Positions 1 to 11,312 of a DNA stretch of 64,000 nucleotides are shown here, one piece after another; within the stretch, counting starts at the first letter, position 1, and every line of letters begins with the position of its first letter. The DNA is from Synoicihabitans lomoniglobus (GTDB lineage Bacteria > Verrucomicrobiota > Verrucomicrobiia > Opitutales > Opitutaceae): NCBI RefSeq assembly GCF_029023725.1, contig NZ_CP119075.1, forward strand, positions 2,351,501 to 2,415,500, read 5' to 3'. The translations under genes and the position numbers were made by a program. Under the pieces are notes generated by a model. It was not told the DNA's origin. It worked only from the letters and a program-made list of their open reading frames with translations, and did no database searches.

Positions 1-1026
1 GGCAATATCATTCCAGGAGTCGATGCGGGTAATGACACCACCTTCACCGACTTCCCCGGCGAATTTGCCTATCTCAGCAATGGCAATGTAGCCACGATTT
101 GGAATAGCCGGCTCCCCACCGGCAGCTTGGATAACGACGAATATGGTTCCTACGTGGAAATCTACAACCCAGCGACTGCCGCCACCGTCGTCAGCGAGTT
201 TGTCCCCTATTCTGATCAATCCGGCACCGGACGCCAACGCAGTCCGGGCATTGCCGCGCTTCCCGGTGGCGGCTTCGTGTGCACTTGGACCGTGAACCTA
301 CCCGGTTCCGGCGGTAGTTTCACCACCGACGCTTATTACGATGTCTATGCCCGGGTCTTCCAAAACGACGGCACTCCGGTTACTGCCTCCACCCGCGTCA
401 ACGAATCCGCCGGCACAATCTACCGCGAATACTCTTCCGGTGACATCACGGTTTTCCCCACCGGCAACTTTGTTGTCGCGCTGGACCGTAATGATGAATC
501 CGGCAATTCGACCGGCAGCGAAGACGATGTTCTGCTGCAGTTTTTCAACAGCAGCGGAGTCAAAATCGGAGGCAATATCATTCCAGGAGTCGATGCGGGT
601 AATGACACCACCTTCACCGACTTCCCCGGCGAATTTGCCTATCTCAGCAATGGCAATGTAGCCACGATTTGGAATAGCCGGCTCCCCACCGGCAGCTTGG
701 ATAACGACGAATATGGTTCCTACGTGGAAATCTACAACCCAGCGACTGCCGCCACCGTCGTCAGCGAGTTTGTCCCCTATTCTGATCAATCCGGCACCGG
801 ACGCCAACGCAGTCCGGGCATTGCCGCGCTTCCCGGTGGCGGCTTCGTGTGCACCTGGACCGTGAACCTACCCGGTTCCGGCGGTAGTTTCACCACCGAC
901 GCTTATTACGATGTCTATGCCCGGGTCTTCCAAAACGACGGCACTCCGGTTACTGCCTCCACCCGCGTCAACCAATCCGCCGGCACAATCTACCGCGAAT
1001 ACTCTTCCGGTGACATCACGGTTTTC
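1..1026 (+). repeat. 570-base tandem duplication inside the giant repeat protein gene
   Basis: Bases 1-456 recur at 571-1026 with only two substitutions that I can see (t286/c856 and g412/c982 region, the latter Glu to Gln). Similarity then drops sharply, although the reading frame and length (190 codons) are kept. The first copy begins before the window, so more copies may lie upstream. The period is a multiple of three, so gain or loss of a unit keeps the frame. Confidence 0.9.
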
Positions 1027-4000
1027 TCCTCCGGCAACCACGTCATCTATCTGGACCGCAATGATGAATCCGGCAATTCGACCGGCAGTGAAGACGACAT
1101 CCTTCTTCAGTTTTTTGAATCTCCTGCTGAAGTTAGCAACGCGACGCCCACCGACATCGCGTTGAGCAGCAGTGCGGTGAACCAGTCCGGAGGCACGAAC
1201 GCGTCGGTGGGCACGCTCTCGACGACGGACAGCGACAGTGGCGACAGCCACACCTACACCTTGGTTTCCGGCACGGGCGCCACCCACAACGGCTCGTTCA
1301 ACATCAGCGGCAGCACCCTGCGGGCGAACGACGCCTCGGCGCTCGCGGCGGGTGACTACGCCGTGCGCATTCAAACCGACGACGGCAACTCCAGCGGCAC
1401 CTACGCGGAGGCCTTCACCATCACCGTCTCCGACGATGTCGCGCCGGCCGCGCCCTCGACGCCGGACCTTGCCTCCAGCTCGGACGCCGGCACGTCCAAC
1501 TCGGACAACATCACCACGGGCACGACGCCCACCATCACCGGCACGGCCGAAGCCGGTGCCACGGTCAAACTCTACGACACCGACGGCACGACCCAGATCG
1601 GCAGTGGCACGGCCACCGGTGGCAATTGGTCAATCGTCACGTCCACCCTCTCCGAAGGCGAACACACCATCACAGCCAAGGCGACCGACGCCGCCAACAA
1701 CACCTCCGTCGCCTCCAGCGGCCTGACCATCACCTTGGACAACACCGGTCCGGTGATCACCAGTTCGACCAGTCCGTCCTTCACCTATGGCACCGCGGCC
1801 GACTACACGCTGACGGCCAGCGGCAGCCCGGTCACCTTCACCGCCCCCGTCGGTCTGCCGGCCGGGTTGAGCATGAACGCCAGCACCGGCGTCTTCAGCG
1901 GCACGCCCTCCACAATCGCCACCAGCAACCACGTCGTCCAAGTCGGCGACACCGCCGGTAACTCCACTGGTGCCCTGCTCACGATCACCGTCAACGCCGC
2001 GCCGCTCACTATCACAGGACTCACCGGCGACGCCAAAACCTACGACAAGACCACCACTGGCAGTGCCTCCGGCACCGCCGTCCTCGCCGGCATCGTCGGC
2101 TCCGACGACGTGTCCCTCGGCGGTTCCCCCGTCTACACCTTCGCCTCCGCCGGCGTGGGCACCGGGATCACGCTCAACACCACCGGCTTCACCCTCTCCG
2201 GCACCGATGCGAGCAAATACACGCTCACCCAACCGACGCTCTCCGCCAACATCACGGCCAAGCCCCTCACCGTCACGGGAGTGACCGGGGTCAACAAAGC
2301 CTACGATTCGACCACCACCGGCACCCTCAACACCTCCGGCCACGCCCTCGTGGGCGTGGAGTCCGGCGACACCGTGACCCTCAACGCCACCGGCGGCACC
2401 GGCACGTTCGCGGATGAACACGTGAACACCGGCATCACCGTCACCGTCACCGGCCTCGCACTCTCCGGCGCCGACGCGGCCAACTACACCCTCACCCAGC
2501 CCACCGGCCTCACCGCCGCCATCTCCGCGATTCCGCTGGCCATCACCGGCGTCACCGCCTCCGGCAAAGTCTACGACGGATCGACTGCCGCCACGTTGGT
2601 CAACACCTCCGCCGCCCTCTCCGGCACCATCGGAGGAGACGACATTGCCCTGGGCAGCGGCAGCGCCACCGCCACCTTCGCCTCCGCCAACATCGGCACC
2701 GGCATCACCGTCACGCCCACCGGTTACGCCCTCTCCGGCACCGACGCGGGCAACTACACCCTCGCTCAACCCACGGGTCTCACCGCCGACATCACCGCCA
2801 AAGGTCTCACCATCACCGGGATCTCCGCCTCGGGTAAAACCTACGACGCCACCACCGCCGCCGCCCTCAATACCGCCTCCGCCACCGTCGTGGGCAAAGT
2901 GGGCTCGGACGACGTGAGCGCCGACTTCGGCAGCGCCACCGGCACCTTCGCCGACAAAACCGTCGGCACCGGCAAGGCGGTCACCGTCGCCAACGTCAGC
3001 CTCTCCGGCACCGCCGCAGGCAACTACACCATCAGTCAACCCACCGGGTTGACCGCGGACATCACGGCGGCCCCCTTGACCATCACCGGTGCCACCGCCA
3101 CGGGCAAAGTCTACAATGCCACCACCGCCGCCACCCTCGGCGGCACGCCCTCCCTCGTCGGTATCCAAGGCAGCGACACGGTCAACCTCGCCACGGCCAA
3201 CATCGCGGGCTCCTTCGCCACCAAAACCATCGGCACCGCCAAAGCGGTCACCGCCCACGGCTACGCCATCTCCGGGGCCGACGCGGGCAACTACACCGTC
3301 GCTCAACCCACCGGCCTCACCGCCGATATCACCGCGGCTCCGCTGACCATCACCGGGGTCACCGCCGCGGGCAAAACTTACGACGCCACCACCGCCGCCA
3401 CCCTCGGCGGCACGCCCTCCCTCGTCGGTATCCAAGGCAGCGATACCGTCACCGTGGCCACGGGCGGCATTGCCGCCACCTTCGCCGATGCCAACGTCGG
3501 CACCGCCAAGGTGGTGACCGCCACCGGCTACGCCCTCGCCGGCACCGATGCCGGCAACTACACCCTGTCGCAGCCCACCGGCCTCACCGCCGACATCGCC
3601 GCCAAGGGCCTCACCATTGCCGGGGTCACCGCCGCGGGCAAAACCTACGACGCCACCACCACCGCCGTCCTCAACACCGGCTCCGGAACCGTCGTCGGGA
3701 AAGTGGGCTCGGACGACGTGACTGCCGACTTCGGCAGCGCCACCGGCGCCTTCGCCTCCAAAACCATCGGCACAGGCAAAAGTGTCACCGTCACGGGCGT
3801 CACCCTCACCGGCACCGCCGCGGGCAATTACTCCGTCGCCCAACCCACCGGCCTCACCGCCGACATCACCGCGGCGGCGTTGACCATCACCGGCGCCACC
3901 GCCGGCAATAAAGTCTACGATGCGTCCACCACCGCCACCCTCGGCGGCACACCCACACTCGTCGGCATCCAGGGTAGTGACTCGGTCAACCTCGCCACCG

Positions 4001-7000
4001 CCAACACCGCGGGCGTCTTCGCCGACAAAACCATCGGCACCGCCAAAGCGGTCACCGCCCACGGTTACGCCATCTCCGGCGCCGACGCGGGCAATTACAC
4101 CGTCGCGCAACCCACCGGCCTCACCGCCGACATCACCGCGGCACCGCTGACCATCACCGGAGCCACCGCCGCGGGTAAAACCTACGACGCCACCACCACC
4201 GCCACTCTCGGCGGCACCCCCGCCCTCGTGGGTATCCAAGGCAGCGATACCGTGAACCTCGATATCGCTGGCATATCCGCCACCTTTGCCGACAAGACCG
4301 TCGGCACCGCCAAGGCCGTGACCGCCACCGGTTACGCCCTCTCCGGCACCGACGCCGGTAACTACACCCTGTCCCAACCCACCGGGATCACCGCCGACAT
4401 CACGGCGGCCACCCTGACCACCACCGGCACCACCGCATCGAACAAGGTCTACGATGCCGGCACCGCCGCCGTCCTCGACACCGGCTCGGCCGTGCCAGTC
4501 GGCGTTATCGGTTCCGACACGGTGACGATCAATGGCTCCAGCGCCACCGGCACCTTCGCCGACAAAAACGTCGGCACCGGCAAACCTGTCACCGTCACCG
4601 GCCTGACCCTCGCGGGAGCCGACGCCGGCAACTACATCCTTACCCAACCCACGACCACCGCCGACATCACCGCGGCCACGCTCACGGTCGCGGGCACCAC
4701 CGCCCAGCACAAGGCCTACGACGGTAACACCACCGCCACGGCCGACTTCGGCTCCGCCACCCTCGGCGGTATCCTCGGCACGGACACCGTGACCCTCGAC
4801 AGCTCGAGTGTCACCGCCACCTTCGCCGATGCCAACGTGGGCACCGGCAAAACGGTCACGACCGCCAACCTCGGCCTCGCCGGCACCGACGCGGGCAACT
4901 ACACCCTCACCGCGCCCACCGCCACCGCCGACATCACCGCCATCGCGCTCACCATCACCGGTGTCACCGCCGGGAACAAAACCTACGACGCCACCACCAC
5001 CGCCACCCTCAACACGAGCGGGGCCACCCTGGTGGGCATCGTCGGCTCCGATGCCGTCACCCCGGTCGACGGCGCCGCCACCGGCACCTTCGCCGACAAA
5101 AACGTCGGCACCGGCAAGACCGTCACCATCACCGGCTTTAGCCTCGGAGGCGCTCAGGCGTCCAACTACACCGTGGTTCAACCCACGGCCACCGCCTCCA
5201 TCACGACCCAGGCGGTCACCGTCACCGGCATCACCGCCGCCGACAAACCCTTCGACAACACGACCGACGCGACGCTCGACCTCACGGGCGCCACGTTGCA
5301 CGACGTCATCGGCGGCGACGACGTCGCGCTCAACACCACCGCGGCCCTCGGCACCTTCGACACCGAAGACAAAGGCACCGACAAGGTGGTCACCATCACC
5401 GGCCTCACCCTGACCGGCACCGATGCGGGCAACTACAGCCTCACCACCCCGACCGCGCTGGCCGAAATCAGTGCCAAGGAACTGACCATCAGCGGTGTCA
5501 CGGCGGCCTCCAAGGTCTACGACGACACCACGCTGGCGACCCTCGACACCAGTGCCGCCTCCCTAGTTGGTATTGAGACCGGCGATACGGTCACCCTCGA
5601 TTCCTCCGCGGCCGCGGCGGCCTTCGATACCGCCCTCATCGGCACCGGCAAGACCGTCACCACCAGCGGCTTCGCCCTCACCGGGGCCGACGCGGAAAAC
5701 TACGCGCTCGTGCAACCCACGCTGAGCGCCGACATCACCGCCCGTGAGCTCACCCTCACCGGCCTGGCCGCCCGCGACAAAGCCTACGATGCGACCACCA
5801 CGGCCGACATCGATGAAAGCGGCCTCACGCTCGTCGGGGTCCAGGGCGATGACGACGTCACCGTCGACTCCTCCGGAGCCACCGCCCACTTCGCCGACAA
5901 ACTCGTGGGCACCGGCAAATCCGTCACCCTGGCCGGCGCCACGCTGACCGGGGCCGATGCCGGCAACTACACCCTCACGTTGCCGACGGACCTCACCGCC
6001 GATATCACCGTCACCAACCTCACGGTGATCGGCGCCACCGTCACCCCCAAGGTCTACGACGGCACCACCGCCGCCTCCCTCGACTTTGGCGGTGCCAGCC
6101 TCGCCGGTATCCAGGGCGGCGATACCGTCACCCTCGACGTCACCGGCGCCACCGGTTCCTACAGCGACGCCACCGCCGGCTCCGGCATCACGGTCACCGT
6201 CACCGGAGTTGCTCTGGCCGGCTCCGATGCAGCTAACTACACCGTCAGCCAACCGTCCCTCACCGGTGCCATCACCAAGGCGCTCGGCGCGATCACCTTC
6301 GCCGATCTCACCCAAACTTACACCGGCAGCGCGTTGGAGCCCACCGTCACCACCACGCCGAGCGGCATGACGGTCAGCCTCACCTACAACGCAGCCGCCA
6401 CGGCGCCCACCAACGCCGGCGCCTACACCGTCGAGGCCACCATCGTGGACGCCAACTACCAGGGAGCCGATGATGACGACTTCGTCATCGAGAAAGCCGA
6501 TCAGACCATCACGATCGGCGCGGTCGGCACGCTGACCGCCGGTATTGCCAGCGAACTAAGCGCCACCGCCTCCAGCGGACTCACCCCGGTGACCTTCGCG
6601 GTGACCTCCGGAGCGGCCTCGCTCAGTGGGTCGACCCTCACCGCGCTGTCCACCGCGCCGATCACGATCACCGCCGCCCAGGCCGGGGACGCCAACTTCA
6701 ACGCGGCTTCCGCCACGGTCACGATCACCTCGATCGTCAAGCAAAGTCAGACCATCACCTTCGATGCCCTGACCAACCGCCAGGCCAACGGTGAAGCCTT
6801 CGATCTGCAGGCCACCGCCTCGTCGGAACTGCCCGTCACCTTCACCATCGTGAGTGGTCCGGTTATGCTCAGTGGCAACACCGTCACCATGACCGGTGCC
6901 AGTGGCACCGTCACCGTGCGCGCCGATCAAGCCGGCGATGCGGTCTTTGCCGCCGCCGCCCCGGTGACCCAAACCTTCGAGGTGACGCAAGCCGGTCCGT

Positions 7001-8511
7001 TGATTTACTTCGGCACGACCAACGAAGGCACCGAATTTGCCGTGGAAATCCCCGAAGACTCCACCATCGGCACCCTCTTCGGTCTGATCACCCAAACCGG
7101 CCAATACTACATCCTCACCTTCCAAGTGAACGAGGACCGCAGTATCACGGCCCTGAACCTGCAAATCCTCGGCGATCCCGTCACCGCGGCGACCAGCCTC
7201 GCCACGCATCCGCTGCGCAAGCGCGTGGGCAAGGATCTGCCGGCGAGCGCCCGTGACCTCGCCTATACCTTCACCGGCACGATACGAGGCGGGGTCCTCA
7301 ACCTCGCCATCGCCGAACTCGGCGTCACCCTCTCCGGAGCGGTGGAACCGCCCGAAGGCCCCACTGCGACCATCGCCGGCCTGTATGAGTCCAACAGCCT
7401 CAACTCCGCCAATGGCACCACCACGTCCATCGTCGGCACCACCGGCAAGGTCTACGTGATCGCGGTCACCCCGGGCCTCATCACCGGCGGCTCCGGCACC
7501 GTGGCGAGCAACGGATCCTTCAACATCAGCACCGCCCAACAGGCCACCATCATCGGCAACGTCGATGCTCCGAGCACGACGGTCACCGGCACCATCCTCC
7601 TGCCCGACGGCACCGAGGACGACTTCGCCGGCCTCTCCACCGGCACACTGCGCACCGACCGCTTGATCAACCTCTCGACCCGTGCCCACGTTGACGCCAC
7701 CACCGACTCCGGCGCCCTCGTCGCCGGCTTCGTCATCGGAGGCGATACGTCCAAGCGCGTGCTGCTGCGGGCGATCGGACCGGGCCTGGCCCAGTTCGGT
7801 CTCACCACCGCGTTGCCCGACCCGCAGGTCACCGTTTACAACGCCACCGGTGAAGTCGTGGCCGAAGTCGACAACTGGGGTGGCGACGACGCCACCGCCG
7901 AAGCCATGAGCACCATCGGCGCCTTCCCGTTGGCCGCGGACAGCCTCGATGCGGTTTACACCACCGAACTCGCTCCGGGCGCTTATACCATGCGCGTCAC
8001 CAACAACGGTGACGCCGGCGTGGCCATCGCCGAGATCTACGACGCTTCCGAGAATCCCAACTCCGAATACCAACGGCTGATCAACATCTCCTCGCGCGGC
8101 CGCGTCGTCGGCGGCGAAGGCGTGCTCGTGGGCGGCTTCATCGTCACCGGCAACAGCCCCAAGCGCGTGCTGGTTCGCGGCGCCGGTCCCGGTCTCGGTG
8201 CCTACGGCGTCCCCGGCGTCCTCTCCGATCCCGAGCTCACCGTCTACGACGCCAACGAGCAAGTGGTCGCTCGCAACGATAACTGGGAAACGCCGGCTCC
8301 GGTCAAAGTTGGTCAACGCACCGCCTCGGCCGCCGAGATCACCGCCGCCAACGCCACCGTCGGTGCCTTCAGCTTCGCCACCGGCGGCACCGACGCGGCC
8401 CTGATCATCACGCTGCGCCCGGGAGCCTACACCGTCGAACTCAGCTCCGCCGCCGACGCCGCGGTGGCCGCCGGCAACGCCCTCATCGAAATATACGAAA
8501 TCCCCGAATAG
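1..8511 (+). CDS. Giant exported repeat protein with YDG/MBG and Ig-like domains (5' truncated by window)
   Basis: The frame is open from base 1 to the TAG at 8509, so the start and any signal peptide lie outside the window. Visible order: two near-identical 570-base units of a beta-rich sequence (strands such as GGFVCTW and GNFVVAL); a cadherin-like stretch near 1144-1430; a bacterial Ig-like domain ([17 protein letters not shown], about 1440-1740); a putative-Ig stretch to about 1995; sixteen YDG-type domains of about 89 residues (1999-6279), each with a KxYDxTT motif early and a [13 protein letters not shown] motif late; one MBG-type domain (about 6280-6500); further Ig-like segments; and a C-terminal pair of repeats around [12 protein letters not shown] (about 7750) and [12 protein letters not shown] (about 8160). 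Composition is extreme in Ala, Thr, Gly and Asp. Family knowledge: such repeats occur in secreted or surface adhesin-like proteins. Surface adhesion is inference; no enzymatic motif is visible. Confidence 0.9.
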   Translation, partial: GNIIPGVDAGNDTTFTDFPGEFAYLSNGNVATIWNSRLPTGSLDNDEYGSYVEIYNPATAATVVSEFVPYSDQSGTGRQRSPGIAALPGGGFVCTWTVNLPGSGGSFTTDAYYDVYARVFQNDGTPVTASTRVNESAGTIYREYSSGDITVFPTGNFVVALDRNDESGNSTGSEDDVLLQFFNSSGVKIGGNIIPGVDAGNDTTFTDFPGEFAYLSNGNVATIWNSRLPTGSLDNDEYGSYVEIYNPATAATVVSEFVPYSDQSGTGRQRSPGIAALPGGGFVCTWTVNLPGSGGSFTTDAYYDVYARVFQNDGTPVTASTRVNQSAGTIYREYSSGDITVFSSGNHVIYLDRNDESGNSTGSEDDILLQFFESPAEVSNATPTDIALSSSAVNQSGGTNASVGTLSTTDSDSGDSHTYTLVSGTGATHNGSFNISGSTLRANDASALAAGDYAVRIQTDDGNSSGTYAEAFTITVSDDVAPAAPSTPDLASSSDAGTSNSDNITTGTTPTITGTAEAGATVKLYDTDGTTQIGSGTATGGNWSIVTSTLSEGEHTITAKATDAANNTSVASSGLTITLDNTGPVITSSTSPSFTYGTAADYTLTASGSPVTFTAPVGLPAGLSMNASTGVFSGTPSTIATSNHVVQVGDTAGNSTGALLTITVNAAPLTITGLTGDAKTYDKTTTGSASGTAVLAGIVGSDDVSLGGSPVYTFASAGVGTGITLNTTGFTLSGTDASKYTLTQPTLSANITAKPLTVTGVTGVNKAYDSTTTGTLNTSGHALVGVESGDTVTLNATGGTGTFADEHVNTGITVTVTGLALSGADAANYTLTQPTGLTAAISAIPLAITGVTASGKVYDGSTAATLVNTSAALSGTIGGDDIALGSGSATATFASANIGTGITVTPTGYALSGTDAGNYTLAQPTGLTADITAKGLTITGISASGKTYDATTAAALNTASATVVGKVGSDDVSADFGSATGTFADKTVGTGKAVTVANVSLSGTAAGNYTISQPTGLTADITAAPLTITGATATGKVYNATTAATLGGTPSLVGIQGSDTVNLATANIAGSFATKTIGTAKAVTAHGYAISGADAGNYTVAQPTGLTADITAAPLTITGVTAAGKTYDATTAATLGGTPSLVGIQGSDTVTVATGGIAATFADANVGTAKVVTATGYALAGTDAGNYTLSQPTGLTADIAAKGLTIAGVTAAGKTYDATTTAVLNTGSGTVVGKVGSDDVTADFGSATGAFASKTIGTGKSVTVTGVTLTGTAAGNYSVAQPTGLTADITAAALTITGATAGNKVYDASTTATLGGTPTLVGIQGSDSVNLATANTAGVFADKTIGTAKAVTAHGYAISGADAGNYTVAQPTGLTADITAAPLTITGATAAGKTYDATTTATLGGTPALVGIQGSDTVNLDIAGISATFADKTVGTAKAVTATGYALSGTDAGNYTLSQPTGITADITAATLTTTGTTASNKVYDAGTAAVLDTGSAVPVGVIGSDTVTINGSSATGTFADKNVGTGKPVTVTGLTLAGADAGNYILTQPTTTADITAATLTVAGTTAQHKAYDGNTTATADFGSATLGGILGTDTVTLDSSSVTATFADANVGTGKTVTTANLGLAGTDAGNYTLTAPTATADITAIALTITGVTAGNKTYDATTTATLNTSGATLVGIVGSDAVTPVDGAATGTFADKNVGTGKTVTITGFSLGGAQASNYTVVQPTATASITTQAVTVTGITAADKPFDNTTDATLDLTGATLHDVIGGDDVALNTTAALGTFDTEDKGTDKVVTITGLTLTGTDAGNYSLTTPTALAEISAKELTISGVTAASKVYDDTTLATLDTSAASLVGIETGDTVTLDSSAAAAAFDTALIGTGKTVTTSGFALTGADAENYALVQPTLSADITARELTLTGLAARDKAYDATTTADIDESGLTLVGVQGDDDVTVDSSGATAHFADKLVGTGKSVTLAGATLTGADAGNYTLTLPTDLTADITVTNLTVIGATVTPKVYDGTTAASLDFGGASLAGIQGGDTVTLDVTGATGSYSDATAGSGITVTVTGVALAGSDAANYTVSQPSLTGAITKALGAITFADLTQTYTGSALEPTVTTTPSGMTVSLTYNAAATAPTNAGAYTVEATIVDANYQGADDDDFVIEKADQTITIGAVGTLTAGIASELSATASSGLTPVTFAVTSGAASLSGSTLTALSTAPITITAAQAGDANFNAASATVTITSIVKQSQTITFDALTNRQANGEAFDLQATASSELPVTFTIVSGPVMLSGNTVTMTGASGTVTVRADQAGDAVFAAAAPVTQTFEVTQAGPLIYFGTTNEGTEFAVEIPEDSTIGTLFGLITQTGQYYILTFQVNEDRSITALNLQILGDPVTAATSLATHPLRKRVGKDLPASARDLAYTFTGTIRGGVLNLAIAELGVTLSGAVEPPEGPTATIAGLYESNSLNSANGTTTSIVGTTGKVYVIAVTPGLITGGSGTVASNGSFNISTAQQATIIGNVDAPSTTVTGTILLPDGTEDDFAGLSTGTLRTDRLINLSTRAHVDATTDSGALVAGFVIGGDTSKRVLLRAIGPGLAQFGLTTALPDPQVTVYNATGEVVAEVDNWGGDDATAEAMSTIGAFPLAADSLDAVYTTELAPGAYTMRVTNNGDAGVAIAEIYDASENPNSEYQRLINISSRGRVVGGEGVLVGGFIVTGNSPKRVLVRGAGPGLGAYGVPGVLSDPELTVYDANEQVVARNDNWETPAPVKVGQRTASAAEITAANATVGAFSFATGGTDAALIITLRPGAYTVELSSAADAAVAAGNALIEIYEIPE
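1999..6279 (+). repeat. Array of sixteen tandem YDG-domain coding repeats
   Basis: Sixteen consecutive units of about 267 bases encode LTITGVTA..KxYDATT ... [39 protein letters not shown] domains. Units 5, 6, 8 and 9 are especially alike ([15 protein letters not shown]), as are units 4 and 7 ([10 protein letters not shown]), which suggests duplication of blocks of units rather than of single ones. Confidence 0.88.
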
Positions 8512-8544
8512 GACCTCGGCGAACTCCCTCGTGCCTCCCTCTCC

Positions 8545-8578
8545 AGCCCCGGTTCTTCGCGAACCGGGGCTTGTTTTT
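8545..8578 (+). terminator. Rho-independent terminator of the giant repeat protein gene
   Basis: A perfect 11-bp stem (8545-8555 pairs with 8561-8571) with a 5-base loop is followed by a T-rich tail (ttgttttt). It lies 34 bases after the stop codon and before pgi. Confidence 0.92.
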
Positions 8579-8728
8579 GCCCCAAATTCATCTGAGGTCC
8601 TCGGAGGGGAATTTCTCCTATGGAAACAAGATTCTCATCGACCGATACAGAATTGAACTCTCCTTTGGAAAAATACGGCCTAGTTTGCCACTTCACCGCC
8701 AAACTTCCGACTCAAACACCCTTTCACC

Positions 8729-10291
8729 ATGTCCTGGGACAGCTTCAAACAACACTACCACCCCTATCCGGAACTCGGGCTCGCGCTCGACCTCAGTCGC
8801 CTTGCCCTGCCGGAGGACTTTCTCACCGCGCACGAAGAGGCCATGCAGGCCGCCTTCAAGGCCATGAATGAGCTCGAGGCGGGCGCGATCGCCAACCCCG
8901 ACGAGGGACGCATGGTCGGTCACTACTGGCTGCGTGACGCCGCGCTCGCGCCCGACGCCGAGACGCGTGCCGCCATCACCGACACGTTGGCGCAAATCAA
9001 GTCCTTCACCGCCGACGTGCACGCCGGCACCATCGCTGGTCCCCACGGTGCCTTCACGCAGCTGCTCGTGATCGGCATCGGTGGCTCGGCCCTCGGGCCG
9101 CAGTTCGTGCACCACGCGCTCGGCCAACCCGCCGCTGACAAGATGACGGTGCACTTCTTCGACAACACCGATCCCGACGGCATGGACTACACCATTGCCC
9201 AGATCGGAGACAAACTCGCCGAGACCCTCGCCGTCGTCATTTCCAAGTCCGGCGGCACCGCCGAGACCCGCAATGGCATGTTGGAAGCCTCCGTCGCCTT
9301 TCGCGCCGCCGGCCTCGATCCCGCCCGGCACTTGGTCGCCGTCACCGGCACCGATTCCAAACTCGACAAGGTCGCCGTCGCAGAAAACTGGCTCGCCCGG
9401 TTCCCCATGTGGGACTGGGTCGGTGGCCGCACCTCCGAACTCTGCGTGGTCGGTCTCCTGCCCGCCGCCCTTCAAGGCATCGACATCGACGGCATGCTCG
9501 CCGGTGCCGCCGCCATGGACGCCCAAACCCGCATCGGCGTCACGGCCGAAAACCCCGCCGCGCTGCTCGCCCTCGCCTGGCATCACGCCACTGCTGGACG
9601 CGGCGCCAAGGACATGGTCGTGCTCCCTTACAAGGACCGCCTGCTGCTCTTTTCCCGCTACTTGCAGCAGCTTATCATGGAGTCGCTCGGCAAGGAGCTC
9701 GATCTCGCTGGCAACGTCGTCAACCAAGGCATCGCGGTTTACGGCAACAAGGGCTCGACCGACCAGCACGCCTACGTGCAACAGCTCCGCGAAGGCGTGA
9801 ACAACTTCTTCGTCACGTTCATTGAAGTGCTCAAGGATCGCTCCGGTGATTCCATTGAGGTCAACAAGGGCGTGACTTCCGGCGACTACCTGCAGGGCTT
9901 CCTCCTCGGCACGCGTGACGCGCTCAGCGAGAAAGACCGCACGTCCGTCACCCTCACCGTCAACGACGTCTCGCCGCGCACCATTGGCATGTTGATCGCG
10001 CTCTACGAGCGCGTGGTCGGTTTCTACGCTTCGCTCATCGGCATCAACGCCTACCATCAGCCGGGCGTCGAAGCCGGCAAGAAGGCCGCCGGCGGCGTGA
10101 TCGCCTTGAAAAACGATATCCAAACCGTGTTGGCCGACGCCCCCGGCAAAGGCTACACCGCCGAGGATCTCGCCGCCGAAGTCGACGGCGATGCCGAACT
10201 CACGTTCAAGATTCTCGAACATCTCGCGGCCAACGGCTCCCTTCGCAAGGAAGCCAAGGAGCCGTGGTTCGAAAGCCTCTACGGCGCGTAA
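8729..10291 (+). CDS. pgi: Glucose-6-phosphate isomerase
   Basis: 520 residues; interconverts glucose 6-phosphate and fructose 6-phosphate in the cytoplasm (glycolysis, gluconeogenesis). Sugar-phosphate-binding SIS-fold motifs are seen: [11 protein letters not shown] near residue 113, [13 protein letters not shown] near 169, the VGGRTSE signature near 230, [12 protein letters not shown] near 341 and the C-terminal [13 protein letters not shown] with the likely catalytic lysine near 450. The ATG at 8729 gives the natural N-terminus ([18 protein letters not shown]); no strong Shine-Dalgarno is visible. It is separated from the upstream giant gene by a terminator, and a membrane protein follows after 33 bases. 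The GSTDQH form resembles the shorter bacterial type rather than the E. coli type. Identification is firm. Confidence 0.96.
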   Translation: MSWDSFKQHYHPYPELGLALDLSRLALPEDFLTAHEEAMQAAFKAMNELEAGAIANPDEGRMVGHYWLRDAALAPDAETRAAITDTLAQIKSFTADVHAGTIAGPHGAFTQLLVIGIGGSALGPQFVHHALGQPAADKMTVHFFDNTDPDGMDYTIAQIGDKLAETLAVVISKSGGTAETRNGMLEASVAFRAAGLDPARHLVAVTGTDSKLDKVAVAENWLARFPMWDWVGGRTSELCVVGLLPAALQGIDIDGMLAGAAAMDAQTRIGVTAENPAALLALAWHHATAGRGAKDMVVLPYKDRLLLFSRYLQQLIMESLGKELDLAGNVVNQGIAVYGNKGSTDQHAYVQQLREGVNNFFVTFIEVLKDRSGDSIEVNKGVTSGDYLQGFLLGTRDALSEKDRTSVTLTVNDVSPRTIGMLIALYERVVGFYASLIGINAYHQPGVEAGKKAAGGVIALKNDIQTVLADAPGKGYTAEDLAAEVDGDAELTFKILEHLAANGSLRKEAKEPWFESLYGA

Positions 10292-10324
10292 ACTCCGCCT
10301 CCGCCGTTCGTCCGATCATCTCCG

Positions 10325-11071
10325 ATGCGCCACCTCACCCTCATTCTGTCTCTCGTGGCTTTGATCGGGGCGGTGGCGTCGGGGGTGCTGTTTTTCATCA
10401 TCGGCGACACCAAACAAAAACTGCACCAACAGCTCGTGGCCGAACAGGCCCGGGCGTCCGGTCTCGCGGCAGAACTCACGGCTGCCGAGGTCACCCGCAC
10501 CGAACAACAAGAACGTATTCGCTCATTGGATGCGCAACTCGCCGCCACCAAACGCGAGTTGACCGCAACGCAGGTGCAGGCGGACCAGATCCGCCAAGCG
10601 CTCGATTTGGCTGAAGAACAGTTCGCCGCAGCCGAGATCACCGCCGCCCGGGCCCGCGCCGATCTCGTCGCGGCCCAGACCGAACTGGTCTCCGCCCGAA
10701 AGGCGGTGGCCAACAGCATCGCCCCCGCCGACGCGATGCGATACCGCAACACCATTGCGAACCTCGAAACGCGAGTGATGGAGTTGGAGACCGTCATTGA
10801 ACAAAAGTCGCGCGAAACTTTGATGGTATCGAATCGCGCCAACCACGCCCAAGTCGTGAGCGTTGGGGCCCAAAACGCGTTTGTAGTGATCAACTTCGGT
10901 AGCACCCACGGCGCAGTGCCCAACCAACAATTCCAAATCAAACGCGGCCCCGACGTGCTCGCGGTGGTTGAAATTAGCGCCACAAGGGAGAATTATTCCA
11001 TTGCGCAGGTCTTACCTGCTTCCCTGTCTGGCAAATTACGCAAAGGCGATGCCGCCACGTTAACACTCTGA
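10325..11071 (+). CDS. Single-pass membrane protein with long coiled coil and small C-terminal beta domain
   Basis: 248 residues. An N-terminal hydrophobic segment (about residues 4-26) would anchor it in the membrane as an uncleaved signal or signal peptide. Residues 28-165 are an Ala/Glu/Gln/Arg-rich coiled coil. The last 75 residues (VVSVGAQNAFVVINFGSTHGAVPNQ and following) look like a small beta barrel similar to the C-terminal domains of some flagellar or cell-envelope proteins in which 'the value is set by how it is called' (GxxxGAVPxxxFxI). It follows pgi by 33 bases and precedes a tiny lipoprotein gene by 3 bases, so the two are probably co-transcribed. I do not recognise a specific function; a structural role in the periplasm is inference. 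Confidence 0.8.
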   Translation: MRHLTLILSLVALIGAVASGVLFFIIGDTKQKLHQQLVAEQARASGLAAELTAAEVTRTEQQERIRSLDAQLAATKRELTATQVQADQIRQALDLAEEQFAAAEITAARARADLVAAQTELVSARKAVANSIAPADAMRYRNTIANLETRVMELETVIEQKSRETLMVSNRANHAQVVSVGAQNAFVVINFGSTHGAVPNQQFQIKRGPDVLAVVEISATRENYSIAQVLPASLSGKLRKGDAATLTL

Positions 11072-11074
11072 ATC

Positions 11075-11248
11075 ATGAAATTCTTCCTCCGCCTCCTCCT
11101 CGCCCTCGCAGGAATCGCCGGCACGTTTGTGTTTACCGGTTGCACCAGCCAAACCGACGCTGACTCCTCGATTCCGTGGAGCCGCCCCGCCAACTGGGAA
11201 GGCCAAGTTCCCGGGATGGGCACGGGCAAAGGCTCCGGCATTCGCTGA
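11075..11248 (+). CDS. Small lipoprotein, 57 residues
   Basis: The ATG at 11075 lies 3 bases after the preceding stop. The product begins MKFFLRLLLALAGIAGTFVF and continues TGCTSQTDADSS, a charged start, hydrophobic core and a lipobox-like FTGC with Cys23, so it should be exported and lipidated. The mature part is only 35 residues and contains IPWSRPANWEGQVPGMG, rich in Trp, Pro and Gly. A terminator follows at 11283. The close spacing to the coiled-coil membrane protein suggests a joint envelope function, which is inference. The peptide is short, but the signal, lipobox, spacing and terminator together support a real gene. Confidence 0.75.
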   Translation: MKFFLRLLLALAGIAGTFVFTGCTSQTDADSSIPWSRPANWEGQVPGMGTGKGSGIR

Positions 11249-11282
11249 GCCCCGATCAACCTGCCGAGGTTTTTCACTCGCC

Positions 11283-11312
11283 ATCCGGTGCCCAACGGCA
11301 CCGGATTTTTTT
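11283..11312 (+). terminator. Rho-independent terminator ending at the rsmI start codon
   Basis: A perfect 10-bp stem (11283-11292 with 11297-11306), loop caac, and seven T residues (11306-11312). The A of the probable rsmI ATG is the next base (11313). Confidence 0.85.

Noticed and set aside
1630..5301. 1223-codon open frame on the minus strand across the YDG repeats
   Set aside because: It mirrors the repeated, GC-rich codon pattern of the real gene on the other strand; its product is low-complexity Gly/Arg/Asp sequence with no domain, and the plus-strand domains are unambiguous.
6556..8316. 586-codon minus-strand open frame opposite the C-terminal part of the giant protein
   Set aside because: Shadow frame with low-complexity Gly/Asp product; no ribosome site or conserved domain.
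8693..10222. 509-codon minus-strand open frame opposite pgi
   Set aside because: Opposite a strongly recognised gene; no motif of its own.
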